From Gemmatimonadota bacterium (lineage in GTDB: Bacteria > Gemmatimonadota > Gemmatimonadetes > Gemmatimonadales > GWC2-71-9): 64,000 bases of DNA. The translations under genes were made by a program, and so were the position numbers. Below are positions 23,991 through 33,382 of this stretch, in pieces (the first letter of the stretch is position 1; each line of letters opens with the position of its first letter). The notes under the pieces were generated by a model. The model was given only the letters and a program-made list of their open reading frames with translations. It searched no databases and was not told where the DNA came from. The DNA is taken from assembly GCA_029262195.1 (NCBI GenBank), contig JAJCZX010000025.1, positions 1 through 64,000 of the forward strand, in the 5' to 3' direction.

Positions 23991-24853
23991 CCGACCGACC
24001 GGGGATTACCGACCTGCACATCCACATCCAGCCCTGGCGCGACCTTAAGAAGGACGTCGCAGACGTCATGCGGAAGGGAAAAGAAGATCATTGGGACTGG
24101 TTGATCACCCTGATGGATGATCCCAAAGCCCTGTTGGAGGTCATGGACCGTGACAAAATTTGGAGAGTCGGATTGATCAACTATCCGTCCCAGGACATCA
24201 TGGGATTCGATGATTCGACAAATGAGTTTGCGGTCAAGTACGCTGAAGCCGCTCCCGAGCGGCTGATACCTTTCGGCGGGGTAAACCCGCTGCACACGCA
24301 TGATCCCGAAGGTCAGGTCGAAGAGCTCCTGCACATGGGAACGCGTTGTTTGAAGATCCATCCGCCTCACCAGGGCTTCCCGGCCAACGCATACACAGCT
24401 GGCCTCGAGGCCCTCGGTAGAATCTACAAACGCTGCGAGGAACGCGGGTTACCGGTAATGATCCACACCGGTACCAGTATTTTCCCGGGTGCTCGTTCGA
24501 AATTCGGGAACCCAATGGAACTCGACGATGTCGCGATAGACTTTCCGGAACTGACCATTTTGATGGCGCACGGGGGACGTCCTCTTTGGATGGACGAGGC
24601 GTTTTTTGTTCTTCGAAGACACCCTAACATTCACCTTGAGTTATCTGGAATCCCTCCCAGGAAAATTCTAGAATATTTTCCACGCCTGCCAGATCTGGCG
24701 TCGAAAGTAGTTTGGGGAACCGACTGGCCCAGCCCGGGAGTAAAAGGTCTGAGGACCAACCTTGATCAGTTCTTAAGCCTCGACCTGCCGGACGAAACGA
24801 AGGACCTGATCACGCGTACGAATCCTTTATCGCTCATTCCAAACAGAGGGTGA
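23987..24853 (+). CDS. Amidohydrolase 2 family metal-dependent hydrolase
   Basis: A 288-residue TIM-barrel protein with the N-terminal metal motif DLHIHIQ, CLKIHPPHQGF, LPVMIHTGTS, LMAHGGRPLW and the late VVWGTDWPSP aspartate. These are the ligand positions of the amidohydrolase 2 family, which includes ACMSD-like decarboxylases and lactonases. The substrate is not evident. It is embedded by 4-bp overlaps between enoyl-CoA hydratase and DUF2007 genes, so it probably acts on a side product or entry substrate of the pathway; a decarboxylase or lactonase acting on an aromatic acid is one possibility. Confidence 0.8.
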   Translation: MTDRPGITDLHIHIQPWRDLKKDVADVMRKGKEDHWDWLITLMDDPKALLEVMDRDKIWRVGLINYPSQDIMGFDDSTNEFAVKYAEAAPERLIPFGGVNPLHTHDPEGQVEELLHMGTRCLKIHPPHQGFPANAYTAGLEALGRIYKRCEERGLPVMIHTGTSIFPGARSKFGNPMELDDVAIDFPELTILMAHGGRPLWMDEAFFVLRRHPNIHLELSGIPPRKILEYFPRLPDLASKVVWGTDWPSPGVKGLRTNLDQFLSLDLPDETKDLITRTNPLSLIPNRG

Positions 24854-25077
24854 TTATGAAAGACCTCGTAGCATTGGCCAATTACCGAGCTAAGTGGGAA
24901 GCAGAAGCGGCGGGTGGTTTGTTGGACGACGCAGAAATCGCCTATCTCATTCAGAGTCTTGAGGGAGCCGGCCTGGTCCCTGCCCCGCACGGGACGACCA
25001 TCATGGTGCGCCCTGAAGACCTGGAACGCGCGAAGGCGGTTATCGGAACCGTCGACGAAGGACCGCAAATAGCGTGA
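24850..25077 (+). CDS. DUF2007-like small protein
   Basis: A 75-residue protein starting at GTG 24850 (overlapping the previous stop), or at ATG 24856. It contains LLDDAEIAYLIQSLEGAGLVP and IMVRPEDLERAKAVI, the two halves of the DUF2007 (putative signal-transducing protein) fold, in which a short beta-alpha-beta unit ends with a PEDLERAK-type helix. No enzymatic residues are seen. It is coupled by 4 bp to the DUF423 gene. Confidence 0.7.
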   Translation: MIMKDLVALANYRAKWEAEAAGGLLDDAEIAYLIQSLEGAGLVPAPHGTTIMVRPEDLERAKAVIGTVDEGPQIA

Positions 25078-25445
25078 CCAGAACATTTGCCATTACGGGA
25101 GCGCTGTTTGCGTTCGTCGGCGTAGCACTCGGGGCCTTTGGCGCCCACGGGCTCAAAGCCAAATTATCACCCGATATGCTCGCCGTGTTCGAGACCGGGG
25201 TTCGTTATCACATGTATCACGCATTTGGACTTTTTGCCGTAGCGTGGGTTATTGATCGCTGGCCCTCGTCGACAGCAACCGCAGCTGGTTGGCTCATGGT
25301 GGCTGGCGTGGTGATCTTTTCCGGATCACTCTACATCCTTGCCGTCTCCGGAATAAGATGGTGGGGAGCCGTAACGCCTTTTGGAGGCATTGCGTTGCTC
25401 GCAGGGTGGGCCGCTCTTGGCATCGCACTCTATAAGGCGTCGTGA
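25074..25445 (+). CDS. DUF423 family membrane protein
   Basis: A 123-residue protein with four membrane segments. The family pattern is clear: GALFAFVGVALGAFGAHGLK near the N terminus, FETGVRYHMYHAFGLFAV in the centre, and IFSGSLYILAVSG then GAVTPFGGIALLAGW at the C terminus. The function of this widespread family is unknown. It starts at GTG 25074 inside the DUF2007 stop and ends 1 bp before the aminotransferase. Confidence 0.9.
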   Translation: MTRTFAITGALFAFVGVALGAFGAHGLKAKLSPDMLAVFETGVRYHMYHAFGLFAVAWVIDRWPSSTATAAGWLMVAGVVIFSGSLYILAVSGIRWWGAVTPFGGIALLAGWAALGIALYKAS

Positions 25446-25446
25446 C

Positions 25447-26286
25447 ATGATTGTTTTTTTGAACGGGGAATTCATGCCAAAGGAAATGGCGACGATTTCC
25501 CCTGACGACCGTGGTTTTCTATTCGGAGATGGCATCTACGAGGTAGTCAGATGTTATGGCGGCAAGTTCATGGAGATTGATGCCCATCTCACCCGAATGA
25601 AGCACGGGTGCGATGAAATCGGCTTGAGCGGCATCGAGTCGTTTGATTTCGAATTCATTTGCCACGAGTTGGTCAGTAGGAACTCCCTATCGGACCAGGG
25701 AATCGTCTATCTACAAATCACTCGCGGGGCGCCTCCTACCCGCACCCACGCCTTCCCCAGCGAGCAAACACCACCCACCGTTTACGGAATGGCGTTTCCT
25801 TTCTCTCAGAAGGCAGATCCAACCGTTGGCGTTTCAGTTATCACCACGCCGGACCTGCGCTGGGGCAGATGCGACATCAAAACCATCGGGCTGCTTGCCA
25901 ATTGCCTGACACAGCAGCGAGCGAAGGAAAATGGTGTTTTCGAATCTATCTTGATCAAGGACGGCCTGGCTATCGAATCGTCCGCGTCTAGTTTTTTTGC
26001 GGTGATTGACGGGCAGGTCCGTACCGCTCCAAAATCGAACCACATTCTCCCCAGTATCACGAGAGAAACTGTGCTCAGACTCTGCGCCGAGGAGGGTATC
26101 CCCCACCGCGAGACGCCGGTCAAAGAGCAGGATTTGTCATCGGCATCCGAGTTGTTCTTGGCGGGTACAACGCTGGAGATACTCCCGATCGTTCGAATCG
26201 ATGGTACACAGGTCGGTACTGGAATCCCCGGCCCCGTTACCAGCAGGCTCCAGAAGCTTTTTCGAAAAACCGTCGAAGCCCTCTAG
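25447..26286 (+). CDS. dat: Class IV aminotransferase, D-amino-acid transaminase type
   Basis: A 279-residue PLP enzyme started at ATG 25447; the longer frame would overlap DUF423 by 65 bp. The PLP lysine is K145 in RWGRCDIKTIGLLANCL, the same position and context as in Bacillus D-amino-acid transaminases. DDRGFLFGDGIYEVVR at the N terminus and the late ASELFLAGTTLEI motif support the family. It makes D-amino acids such as D-Ala or D-Glu for peptidoglycan, or may act on other amino acids. It is last in the long operon and may simply be a hitchhiker there. Confidence 0.85.
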   Translation: MIVFLNGEFMPKEMATISPDDRGFLFGDGIYEVVRCYGGKFMEIDAHLTRMKHGCDEIGLSGIESFDFEFICHELVSRNSLSDQGIVYLQITRGAPPTRTHAFPSEQTPPTVYGMAFPFSQKADPTVGVSVITTPDLRWGRCDIKTIGLLANCLTQQRAKENGVFESILIKDGLAIESSASSFFAVIDGQVRTAPKSNHILPSITRETVLRLCAEEGIPHRETPVKEQDLSSASELFLAGTTLEILPIVRIDGTQVGTGIPGPVTSRLQKLFRKTVEAL

Positions 26287-26345
26287 TTGGAACCAAACGG
26301 TTGGCCAACCCGTAAAGGGAACACATAGTTAGATTATTGGGCGAT

Positions 26346-26804
26346 ATGAAAGGCAATTGCGAAATCTGCGGAACCGAGCTGCATCTACTCAAGCACCCGT
26401 TGCGGCGCTTGAGGGGCTCGGGGTATTGGATGAAGGGCCTCGCCAGTATTTTCACGAGGCCCCTTAAGGCCTGCGCGGATTGCGGTACCGTTTACACGTG
26501 GGAAGAAGTGCTCCTTGCCCAGGGAGCCGTCCCTACAACTGACGAACTCGCTCTTGCAAACCTCCGCAGCGATATGGCCAACCTCAGAGACAGCTTCTTG
26601 ACTGTCTCTGCCGCTGCCGGTTTTATCACCGTCTGGATGATCGGCGGTCCCGGACTGCACGATGTCGATGCCCCCATTGTTTCAGCTACAATTGGTGCCA
26701 TTTCCCTCCTTCCCGCAGGGTATTTCCACAAGCGCGTAGCCCACTTTAAGCAACAGATCAAACGCCTGCGTCGGGAACGCATCAAAGGGCATCTCGAAGC
26801 GTAA
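26346..26804 (+). CDS. Zinc-ribbon membrane protein
   Basis: A 152-residue protein. Two CxxC pairs (CEICGTE at residues ~5-11 and CADCGTV at ~43-49) form a likely zinc ribbon, followed by an amphipathic stretch, two hydrophobic segments (VSAAAGFITVWMIG and APIVSATIGAISLLPAGYF) and a basic coiled tail. The ATG at 26346 was preferred over the TTG at 26337 because AAAGG-type spacing fits better and the CxxC follows closely. No family is recognised. Confidence 0.65.
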   Translation: MKGNCEICGTELHLLKHPLRRLRGSGYWMKGLASIFTRPLKACADCGTVYTWEEVLLAQGAVPTTDELALANLRSDMANLRDSFLTVSAAAGFITVWMIGGPGLHDVDAPIVSATIGAISLLPAGYFHKRVAHFKQQIKRLRRERIKGHLEA

Positions 26805-26912
26805 GGCCTCGCCTAAAACACGTATTGCGTCATGCATATGTCGTTTATATATTTTCCGGAATTCTATATCTAGCCACAGGCATGCTTTTTTCACACTAAC
26901 CATGGATGCAAA

Positions 26913-27671
26913 ATGAAACGCCGTAATCAGATAACTATCGCCGCACCTACAATCGCCCTGCTTCTCTCCGGTTTGCCGTTGACCGCTCAAAGCCAAGCCA
27001 TGAAGGCTCCATTCGACGGATCTAAGCTCCAGGCGTCGTCGCATTCCTATTCGGTTTTGATCCAGGGCAACGCGGCCGGAACGATGGAAACCTCTACCTC
27101 AGTCGACAACGGCACCGTAACGGGACACGTCGAAATGGAGATTTCATTTCAAGGGGCGACTCAAACGATAGTCCAGGATGTAACCTTTCGCGCAAATGAC
27201 CTCAGAATGATCTCAAGCAGCCAGGTAACCGACGTGAGTATTATGCACGCCGAAACCTCGGTGCAGTATGATAACGGCCATGTGACGGGACGCGGACAAA
27301 CTCCCACGCCCACAGGTGAGGTCGCGACTGTGGAGATAGACACCGTGCTGGGATCCGATGTCATCGATTCAGGCGCCGCCTTCATTCTCCTGGGAACCTT
27401 GGAGTGGACCGACGGAGCTATTTACTCTTTCGACGCCTTCCAGAGTTCAGCCGGCACTGTAAGTTCCGGGAGTGCAACAGCAGTCGCATCGGAACAAGTT
27501 ACCGTTCCAGAAGGCGAGTTTGACACATGGAAAATCACCACCGGTGGCCTCGCCCAACCCTTCACACTTTGGCTAGACAAAACCGATGGCAGCGTTGTGA
27601 AGATGGGCGTTAACGCTGGAATCTCTATTGAGTTCGTCAGAGGCCGTCAATCGGCGAGCCCCACCGACTAG
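26913..27671 (+). CDS. Secreted protein, DUF3108-like, paralogue 1
   Basis: A 252-residue protein with a signal peptide (IALLLSGLPLTAQSQA). The body is predicted all-beta, with repeated VTGHVEMEISFQGATQ and VTGRGQTPTPTG hairpins and a late DTWKITTGGLAQPFTLWLD strand pair that resembles DUF3108-type periplasmic proteins. A second copy of the family is encoded at 33383-34135; shared blocks include MISSSQ, HAE/RAETxxxYxNGxVTG, EIDTVxGxDVIDSGA and LGTLxWTxGAxxS. No catalytic residues are evident. It stands alone behind a 107-bp spacer. Confidence 0.75.
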   Translation: MKRRNQITIAAPTIALLLSGLPLTAQSQAMKAPFDGSKLQASSHSYSVLIQGNAAGTMETSTSVDNGTVTGHVEMEISFQGATQTIVQDVTFRANDLRMISSSQVTDVSIMHAETSVQYDNGHVTGRGQTPTPTGEVATVEIDTVLGSDVIDSGAAFILLGTLEWTDGAIYSFDAFQSSAGTVSSGSATAVASEQVTVPEGEFDTWKITTGGLAQPFTLWLDKTDGSVVKMGVNAGISIEFVRGRQSASPTD

Positions 27672-27867
27672 TTCTCGATTTTCTCGGGCGGAACATGTCT
27701 GGTCGGGTAGGAGACTTTCCCACCCGACCAGTTGCCTTTCACCCATAATTCCGGCCAATTCCTCCTAATCCCACCTAATCAACACCTATCGCTCCCTGTC
27801 GGACCGGCTTTCCGCCGAACGGGTAACCTCGGTCGACTCTATTCGACATTCATCGGAAGCCAAAACC

Positions 27868-29856
27868 TTGAAGACCAAACGGTTACTCCCCATCGTAGTT
27901 GTCATTGCCATACCAGTTGCCCTGTACGCATGCGGGTCAGAAACGATGGATCCACCCCCTCCCCCACCTCCCCCAACGGAGGAGACAGCCAAGATATCCC
28001 GTATCGAAGTCTTCGCCCCGGTCGATACGATAGTGGCCCTTTCAACTCGGCATCAGTTCTCCGTGATCGCTTTTGACTCAACAGGGACAATAACACCCAC
28101 TCCGCCGGTTACGTGGACTTCCACCGTTCCCTCAGTGATTTCGATAACGCAAACCGGAATCGCTACTGCGACTGCTAACGGGGCCACAAAGATAGTTGCC
28201 CGATCTGAGGCTTTCCTCGACACTGCAAATGTCGTGGTGCGTCAGAAACCAACCTCGATAGCCATCAATGCCTCCGCCGACGAACTGAAGGCTATCGGAA
28301 TCCGAGCCCTTTTCACCGCCGAGGCCTTCGATTCTGCCGGCCAGACCGTGGCGTTTGCTCAACAGGTTGAATGGGAATCCTCCGACACCGGCGTCGCGAC
28401 CATCGATAGCGCTGGAGTGCTGGTCTCGGTCTCAAACGGTACAACCACAGTGACCGCGACAACAGCCGGGGTTTCCGCAACAGCCATAATGCGAGTCGAC
28501 CAGTCCATCCCGGTCGAAGACGTTGCTGGCACCGTCGCATTCGTCGGAGCCAATCTAATTTCCATGACTTCAGGGCAAGTAATTGCTGATCAGACTGTCA
28601 TCACTCGCAACGGACTAATCGAATCCATCGGGCCAGCGGGAAGTCTCACGGTACCCACCGAAGCCCACATGGTAGATGCAGGCGGGAAGTACCTCATGCC
28701 TGGCCTGACAGACATGCACACGCACTTTGCGACGGAAACCGCGATCGCCGCCGGCGAGGGACAGTTGTTGCAGTTTCTCGCCAACGGAATCACTACAATT
28801 TTGAACCAGGGTGACTTCGGGTTTGACGGCTTTTCCGCTGGCACGCCCTTCCCGGATTGGGCACGACAGGCACGGGATCAATTGATTCCAAGTCCAACCA
28901 TATACCTGGCCCGATACGCCAGAGGACCGCAGGACGGAGGTCCACCAAACGTGGAGGTGTCGGGAGTTGATCAGGCCCGCCTATACGTCCAGGAGTCGGA
29001 TCAACTCGGCTATGATTTCATCAAGGTCTACAACTTTACCGGAGCCGCCGAATTCGCCACGATGCAGCAGGAAGCTCAGCGTTTGGGACTGGGTTTCATC
29101 GGACATTTCCCGGTAGCGATAATGGAGGGGATTGATGCCCTGAACGGTGGGCTCCAGATGGTCGGACATGCGGGTTTCGGAGGGTTCTGGACGAGGGTCT
29201 ACAAGCAGCAATTCGACCCAACAGTCACTCAAACAGCAATCGCAATGCTTCAGGCCAACAACGCCTGGGTAAACCCGACGATCGGTGTAGAAAGAATTGT
29301 CGCCAGCGTCTGGGGGGGGAACACCGCGGGATTCGATGCTTTGTTTCGCCAGGAAGGCATTCGTTATGTTCACCCCGCAACGAAAAACCGCTGGGACATC
29401 AAGGTTAACCAACAACGGCTGTTTAACCCGCAGGGGGCAGTCGTCGGCGGGCGCGACTCAATCGTGTCATTCATTGAGGGATACGTTCGGTCGTTCTATG
29501 ATGCGGGAGTAAGAATGGTCATTGGGAGCGATTCGCCCACCGTGCTGCTGGTTGCAGGCTTCTCGATTAACAAAGAGCTTGCCGCATTCAGGCAGATGGG
29601 GCTTTCTCCTTTCGAGGTATTAGAGATAGCGACCAGTAACGCGGGAAAATTCATCGACGAAACTCGTCCGGGTTCGCCCCGATTCGGGACCATAGAAGTC
29701 GGTAATCGGGCTGACATTCTGTTGCTTAATTCAAACCCCTTAGCAGACCTTGCAAACCTAAAGGATCGCTATGGGGTGATGGCGCGGGGACGCTGGCGCT
29801 CAGAAACACAATTACTGCGTCTCCTCGACGCACTTGCGGAATCGGTAGGCAACTAG
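27868..29856 (+). CDS. Lipoprotein with Ig-like domains fused to an amidohydrolase
   Basis: A 662-residue protein from TTG 27868. A lipoprotein signal ends in VALYAC (Cys ~22), followed by a PPPPPPPP linker. Two Big-2-like domains span ~45-120 and ~125-210 (each ends in A/T-x-G-x-x-x-V-x-A). An imidazolonepropionase-like amidohydrolase spans ~220-650, with metal motif TDMHTHF, HFPVAIMEG, MVGHAGFGG and GSDSPTV, and a typical closing strand GNRADILLLNSNPL. It should be anchored outside the inner membrane and hydrolyse a cyclic amide, peptide or similar substrate there. The Ig-like front probably binds or positions it. Confidence 0.85.
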   Translation: MKTKRLLPIVVVIAIPVALYACGSETMDPPPPPPPPTEETAKISRIEVFAPVDTIVALSTRHQFSVIAFDSTGTITPTPPVTWTSTVPSVISITQTGIATATANGATKIVARSEAFLDTANVVVRQKPTSIAINASADELKAIGIRALFTAEAFDSAGQTVAFAQQVEWESSDTGVATIDSAGVLVSVSNGTTTVTATTAGVSATAIMRVDQSIPVEDVAGTVAFVGANLISMTSGQVIADQTVITRNGLIESIGPAGSLTVPTEAHMVDAGGKYLMPGLTDMHTHFATETAIAAGEGQLLQFLANGITTILNQGDFGFDGFSAGTPFPDWARQARDQLIPSPTIYLARYARGPQDGGPPNVEVSGVDQARLYVQESDQLGYDFIKVYNFTGAAEFATMQQEAQRLGLGFIGHFPVAIMEGIDALNGGLQMVGHAGFGGFWTRVYKQQFDPTVTQTAIAMLQANNAWVNPTIGVERIVASVWGGNTAGFDALFRQEGIRYVHPATKNRWDIKVNQQRLFNPQGAVVGGRDSIVSFIEGYVRSFYDAGVRMVIGSDSPTVLLVAGFSINKELAAFRQMGLSPFEVLEIATSNAGKFIDETRPGSPRFGTIEVGNRADILLLNSNPLADLANLKDRYGVMARGRWRSETQLLRLLDALAESVGN

Positions 29857-29890
29857 AGCAACAGCCCTTCGTGTTTTTCCGCAGACTCAA

Positions 29891-31252
29891 TCAACCGGAA
29901 GTCGGCAGCGTAAGGTGGAACGTAGCTCCTGAATGCCGATTGGTGCGGGCGCCTACCGTCCCCCCACTCAACTCCACCAGCTGTTTGACTATACTAAGGC
30001 CCAGCCCTCTTCCGCCAGCCTCGCGGCCCCTCGCGGTATCGACGCGGTAGAAGCGTTCAAAAACTTGCTCCCTCTGCCCTTCGGGTATCCCCGCCCCACG
30101 GTCGGACACCGACAGCTCGACAGCTGCCCCTAGGTTGCTCGCCGTCATTTCGATCGACGAGACTTCGGGGGAATGCCTCATGGCGTTGCTCAGCAGGTTC
30201 CGGAGAATTTGTTGCAACCGATCGGGATCCACATATGCCGACAACCCGGGCTCAGCCTCGACTTTCAAACCAGCCGAGCCATCTGGATCGACCGCACGCG
30301 CTGCACGCTCCATCGCGCTCTTCACATTTACCAACGCTGGTACCATTCGGAGTTGGCCCGTATCCGCCAGTGTTAGTACATGGAGATCATCCACGAGTCG
30401 CTCCAGGAGATAGCATTCTTCAATTAACGCGGGCGAGGCCTGGCTTTCATCAAGTAGCCCGTCCTGTAGCGCCTCAACTTGCCCTTTGATATTGGTGAGA
30501 GGAGTACGCAACTCATGGGCGATATCGCTTGCCACATTCTTTCTGAGTTTGTCAGCCGCAGAAAGTCGACGCGCCATTTCGTTCAACGCCAGGCCAAGTG
30601 AACCGATTTCATCAAATCGTTTTACAGAGATCCGAACGTCGAAATCTCCGGCAGCGATTTTCCTCGCAGCTTCTTTCAATTGGCCCACAGGTTTGAAAAT
30701 CGCGTTCGATATTCCGAGCAACCCAAAAAAGGCCAGCACAGCCAGTCCCACTCCGAGCCACCGCATCCAATTCAACGAGTTGCCGTCAATAACGACCGGC
30801 AACTCTTGATCGGGAATTTCAACTGGAACCGCACGCACCGAGCCACCGTCCAACCCTTCAGTCACAAGTATCGACTCGGGCAACCGAAGAACGTTGACGT
30901 TCAGGTCGGCAAGGCCGAATTCAACGTGTACCCCTCCGTCCGGCAGCAACGCAACCTCCCTCACCGCACCATCAATGTTCTCGAAAATAACCGCACCTTC
31001 GGTATCGAAAAGAACGAGGGGCGGTAACTGTTGTGCGTCGGATACGTCTTCTCCGCGTGACAAGGCAACCAGAGTCGACCGGTGAGCAGACAGCTCGCTT
31101 ATCGCTCGGCGGAATTGCTCGACGTCTCCCGAAGCCGTGGTGGTCATTTCCAATGTGACCACCCTATCCGTCACATACCAGGTTGAAAGTGCCGCAAGTG
31201 CAACCAGAGCGCCGTAGGTGGCAATCAGACGAAACCGCAGGCTATTCATCAA
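29891..31252 (-). CDS. Sensor histidine kinase
   Basis: A 453-residue kinase. It has an N-terminal membrane segment (residues ~9-27), an extracytoplasmic sensor region (~30-160), a second membrane segment (~165-182), HAMP (~185-235), HisKA with phosphoaccepting H246 in ASDIAHELRTPLTNI, and HATPase with NLLSNAMRHSP, DRGAGIP and GRGLGLSIVK. The ligand is unknown. It overlaps the response regulator gene by 11 bp, and the two form a standard pair. The start is ATG (ATG AAT) at 31252. Confidence 0.92.
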   Translation of the reverse strand: MMNSLRFRLIATYGALVALAALSTWYVTDRVVTLEMTTTASGDVEQFRRAISELSAHRSTLVALSRGEDVSDAQQLPPLVLFDTEGAVIFENIDGAVREVALLPDGGVHVEFGLADLNVNVLRLPESILVTEGLDGGSVRAVPVEIPDQELPVVIDGNSLNWMRWLGVGLAVLAFFGLLGISNAIFKPVGQLKEAARKIAAGDFDVRISVKRFDEIGSLGLALNEMARRLSAADKLRKNVASDIAHELRTPLTNIKGQVEALQDGLLDESQASPALIEECYLLERLVDDLHVLTLADTGQLRMVPALVNVKSAMERAARAVDPDGSAGLKVEAEPGLSAYVDPDRLQQILRNLLSNAMRHSPEVSSIEMTASNLGAAVELSVSDRGAGIPEGQREQVFERFYRVDTARGREAGGRGLGLSIVKQLVELSGGTVGARTNRHSGATFHLTLPTSG

Positions 31253-31937
31253 CGTCCTCGAATTTGTAACCCGTGCCGAAAACAGTGTGTAAAAGACGGG
31301 GGTTGCCGCGGTCCTCTTCTATCTTGAACCTCAGGTTTTTTATGTGAACGTCCACCGTACGACTCAGCGCGTCGGGAGCGCAGTCAGACAACAAACTTTC
31401 TCTGGAAAAAACTTTGCCCCGGGCTTTGACCAGCCTGGTTAGAATCGCGTACTCCGCCGGAGTTAACTCGACCCGCTCCCCCCGAACATCAACCCGATGC
31501 TGTTCCTCATTGATTGTGACGGAGCCGACCCGCAGCAGTGGGTAATCTTTCGTGTCGTTACGTGATCTGCGCATCATGGCGTTCACGCGGGCGAGCACTT
31601 CTCGTGGACTGAATGGCTTGGCTACGTAATCATCCGCACCAACGTCAAATCCCTCCAGCCTTTCATGTTCAGCGACGCGAGCAGTAAGCATGAGAATCAG
31701 AACGTCGCTCTGCGCCCTGACCTGCTTGCAGATCTCCGGACCATCCACGCCGGGAAGCATCCAGTCCAGTATCAAAAGGTCGAAGCCTCCTGCGAGTGCT
31801 CTATCAAGTCCCTTTTGGCCGTCATGCTCCACGCTAACCCTGTACCCCCCGTGACGGAGATACAGGGCCACCGTGTCGGCCGTACGAGCGTCGTCTTCGA
31901 CCAGCAGAATATCCTGCGTTTTAGCTGTTTCTGGCAT
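31242..31937 (-). CDS. OmpR/PhoB-family response regulator
   Basis: A 231-residue regulator with a receiver domain (acidic pair ED at 14-15, phosphoacceptor D58 in LLILDWMLPGVDG, and the AKPFSPRE lysine) and a C-terminal winged helix (VDVRGERVELTPAEYAIL through RTVDVHIKNLRFKIEE and HTVFGTGYKF). It is transcribed ahead of its kinase partner. Target genes cannot be told; the adjacent secreted beta-propeller gene, 24 bp upstream and on the same strand, is an obvious candidate for co-transcription. Confidence 0.93.
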   Translation of the reverse strand: MPETAKTQDILLVEDDARTADTVALYLRHGGYRVSVEHDGQKGLDRALAGGFDLLILDWMLPGVDGPEICKQVRAQSDVLILMLTARVAEHERLEGFDVGADDYVAKPFSPREVLARVNAMMRRSRNDTKDYPLLRVGSVTINEEQHRVDVRGERVELTPAEYAILTRLVKARGKVFSRESLLSDCAPDALSRTVDVHIKNLRFKIEEDRGNPRLLHTVFGTGYKFEDVDE

Positions 31938-31961
31938 CGTTCGAGGTTAAAGAAGAGGTGT

Positions 31962-33113
31962 TCAAATCTGAGGACGCGGGAAAAGTTCAAGAACCCTCAA
32001 TCCGACCTCGTCCTCTGTATCAACATATACGCGTCTTCCGCTTACTGCGACGATGGTGCGGCCAGGCCGCAGGCTTACCGTGGCGACATGCCGCGCACTG
32101 AAATCAAACACGTCGTAGACGCTTCGCCCGCCGAAAGGCACCGCGCGTTCTACCCAACCAAAACCTTCGCCATCTACGACCACCCGCGAGAAGGGAGGTT
32201 TGTTTTCAGGCCATTCGAAGGATGAAGCCGAGGGCCTGTTGCCACGCATTCCGCGACTGAAACTCATTCGACTGCCTCCAGGGCCCTCTTCCACTTCTAC
32301 ACCCAGGGCGTTGGAGAGCCCATCGATCCAAGCTTCTTTGTCTCCAGATCTAATGGGTACCGGGCGCGGATTCATCGATTGCCCTATCGTCACATCTCCA
32401 TTCGAGTCGATCCATTCGACATGGTAGTCCGTCCATCTAGCCACGAAGACTCGGCCGTCGGGGCCGACCGCCCACTGGTCGCCCGGAGCCATAGGGACTG
32501 GACTTATTTCTTCGGACCTGGCATCCGACCCACCCGACCTGTTCACAGCCATGGCGGGCAACGCCACGGAGCCCAACGTCGTTGCGCTCCCGGCCTCCGG
32601 GTCCCACTTGACAATATGCGCCGATTCAGGTGCACCAGTGGGTCCGGGCACCATTCTGGAAAAAATGAAACTACCACTTCTATCAGTGCCTCTGGGAAAA
32701 AGCATGGTGAACTCACCGCCTCGCTCTCCGGCGATAGGAATGGTTCTGGTGAATTCGCCGTTGGGAGCGATCACGGTCAAACGACCGTTTCCCAGGTCAA
32801 CCATAATCGTGGAGTCGCCCGGCAGGGCGGCAAGAACATCGGGGCCTCGATACTCATCCGGCCCCGGCCCCACCGAACCCAATGTATCAATGCCTCCTCC
32901 GCCGCCCTGGTTCAGCGAGATTTTCATCAACGCCTGGCCGGTACCATCCGAAAGGAGAAAACTGCCGTTCGATAACTCTCGGATGCCGTTAATACTGCTC
33001 AGATCATCTATTACCGCCGCCGGTTCGTCCAGCGTTATCTCCCGTTGGGCAAATGACTCTGACGGAACGACAACCGCCGAGGTGAACAAAACCATGAACT
33101 TCCTGGAAAGCAT
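31962..33113 (-). CDS. Secreted 6-bladed beta-propeller-like protein
   Basis: A 383-residue protein with a signal peptide (KFMVLFTSAVVVPSESFA). The body has repeated blade-like strands: GIRELSNGSFLLSDGTGQAL, GRLTVIAPNGEF, VGPDGRVFVARWTDYHVEWID and GRRVYVDTEDEVGLRVLEL. This fits the 6-bladed propeller (DUF5074/NHL-like) proteins common in Gemmatimonadota and Bacteroidota. It may bind a ligand or protein in the periplasm. It lies immediately upstream of the two-component genes on the same strand, so it may act with the sensor kinase. Confidence 0.72.
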   Translation of the reverse strand: MLSRKFMVLFTSAVVVPSESFAQREITLDEPAAVIDDLSSINGIRELSNGSFLLSDGTGQALMKISLNQGGGGGIDTLGSVGPGPDEYRGPDVLAALPGDSTIMVDLGNGRLTVIAPNGEFTRTIPIAGERGGEFTMLFPRGTDRSGSFIFSRMVPGPTGAPESAHIVKWDPEAGSATTLGSVALPAMAVNRSGGSDARSEEISPVPMAPGDQWAVGPDGRVFVARWTDYHVEWIDSNGDVTIGQSMNPRPVPIRSGDKEAWIDGLSNALGVEVEEGPGGSRMSFSRGMRGNRPSASSFEWPENKPPFSRVVVDGEGFGWVERAVPFGGRSVYDVFDFSARHVATVSLRPGRTIVAVSGRRVYVDTEDEVGLRVLELFPRPQI

Positions 33114-33382
33114 CTACAAACCTCCGAATAATGTTGGTTACGTGATGTTACACGGTGGTTGTGAACGAAATGTGAAGGCGAACGCCCGGCGACATGAAAC
33201 CTTTTCAAAAAGGTCCCGTAATGCCACGTTATATGTATTAATCACATGTGAAAATAGAAGATGTTTTCTCACAAGCTCACACTAGTCCAACGAACGGTTC
33301 TTGGCGAAATACCGCCAGAATTAGTCCAACTTGGCTAGACCAGCTCGAAGGCGTCCAACCACTCACACTCAAGAAGGCCAAC

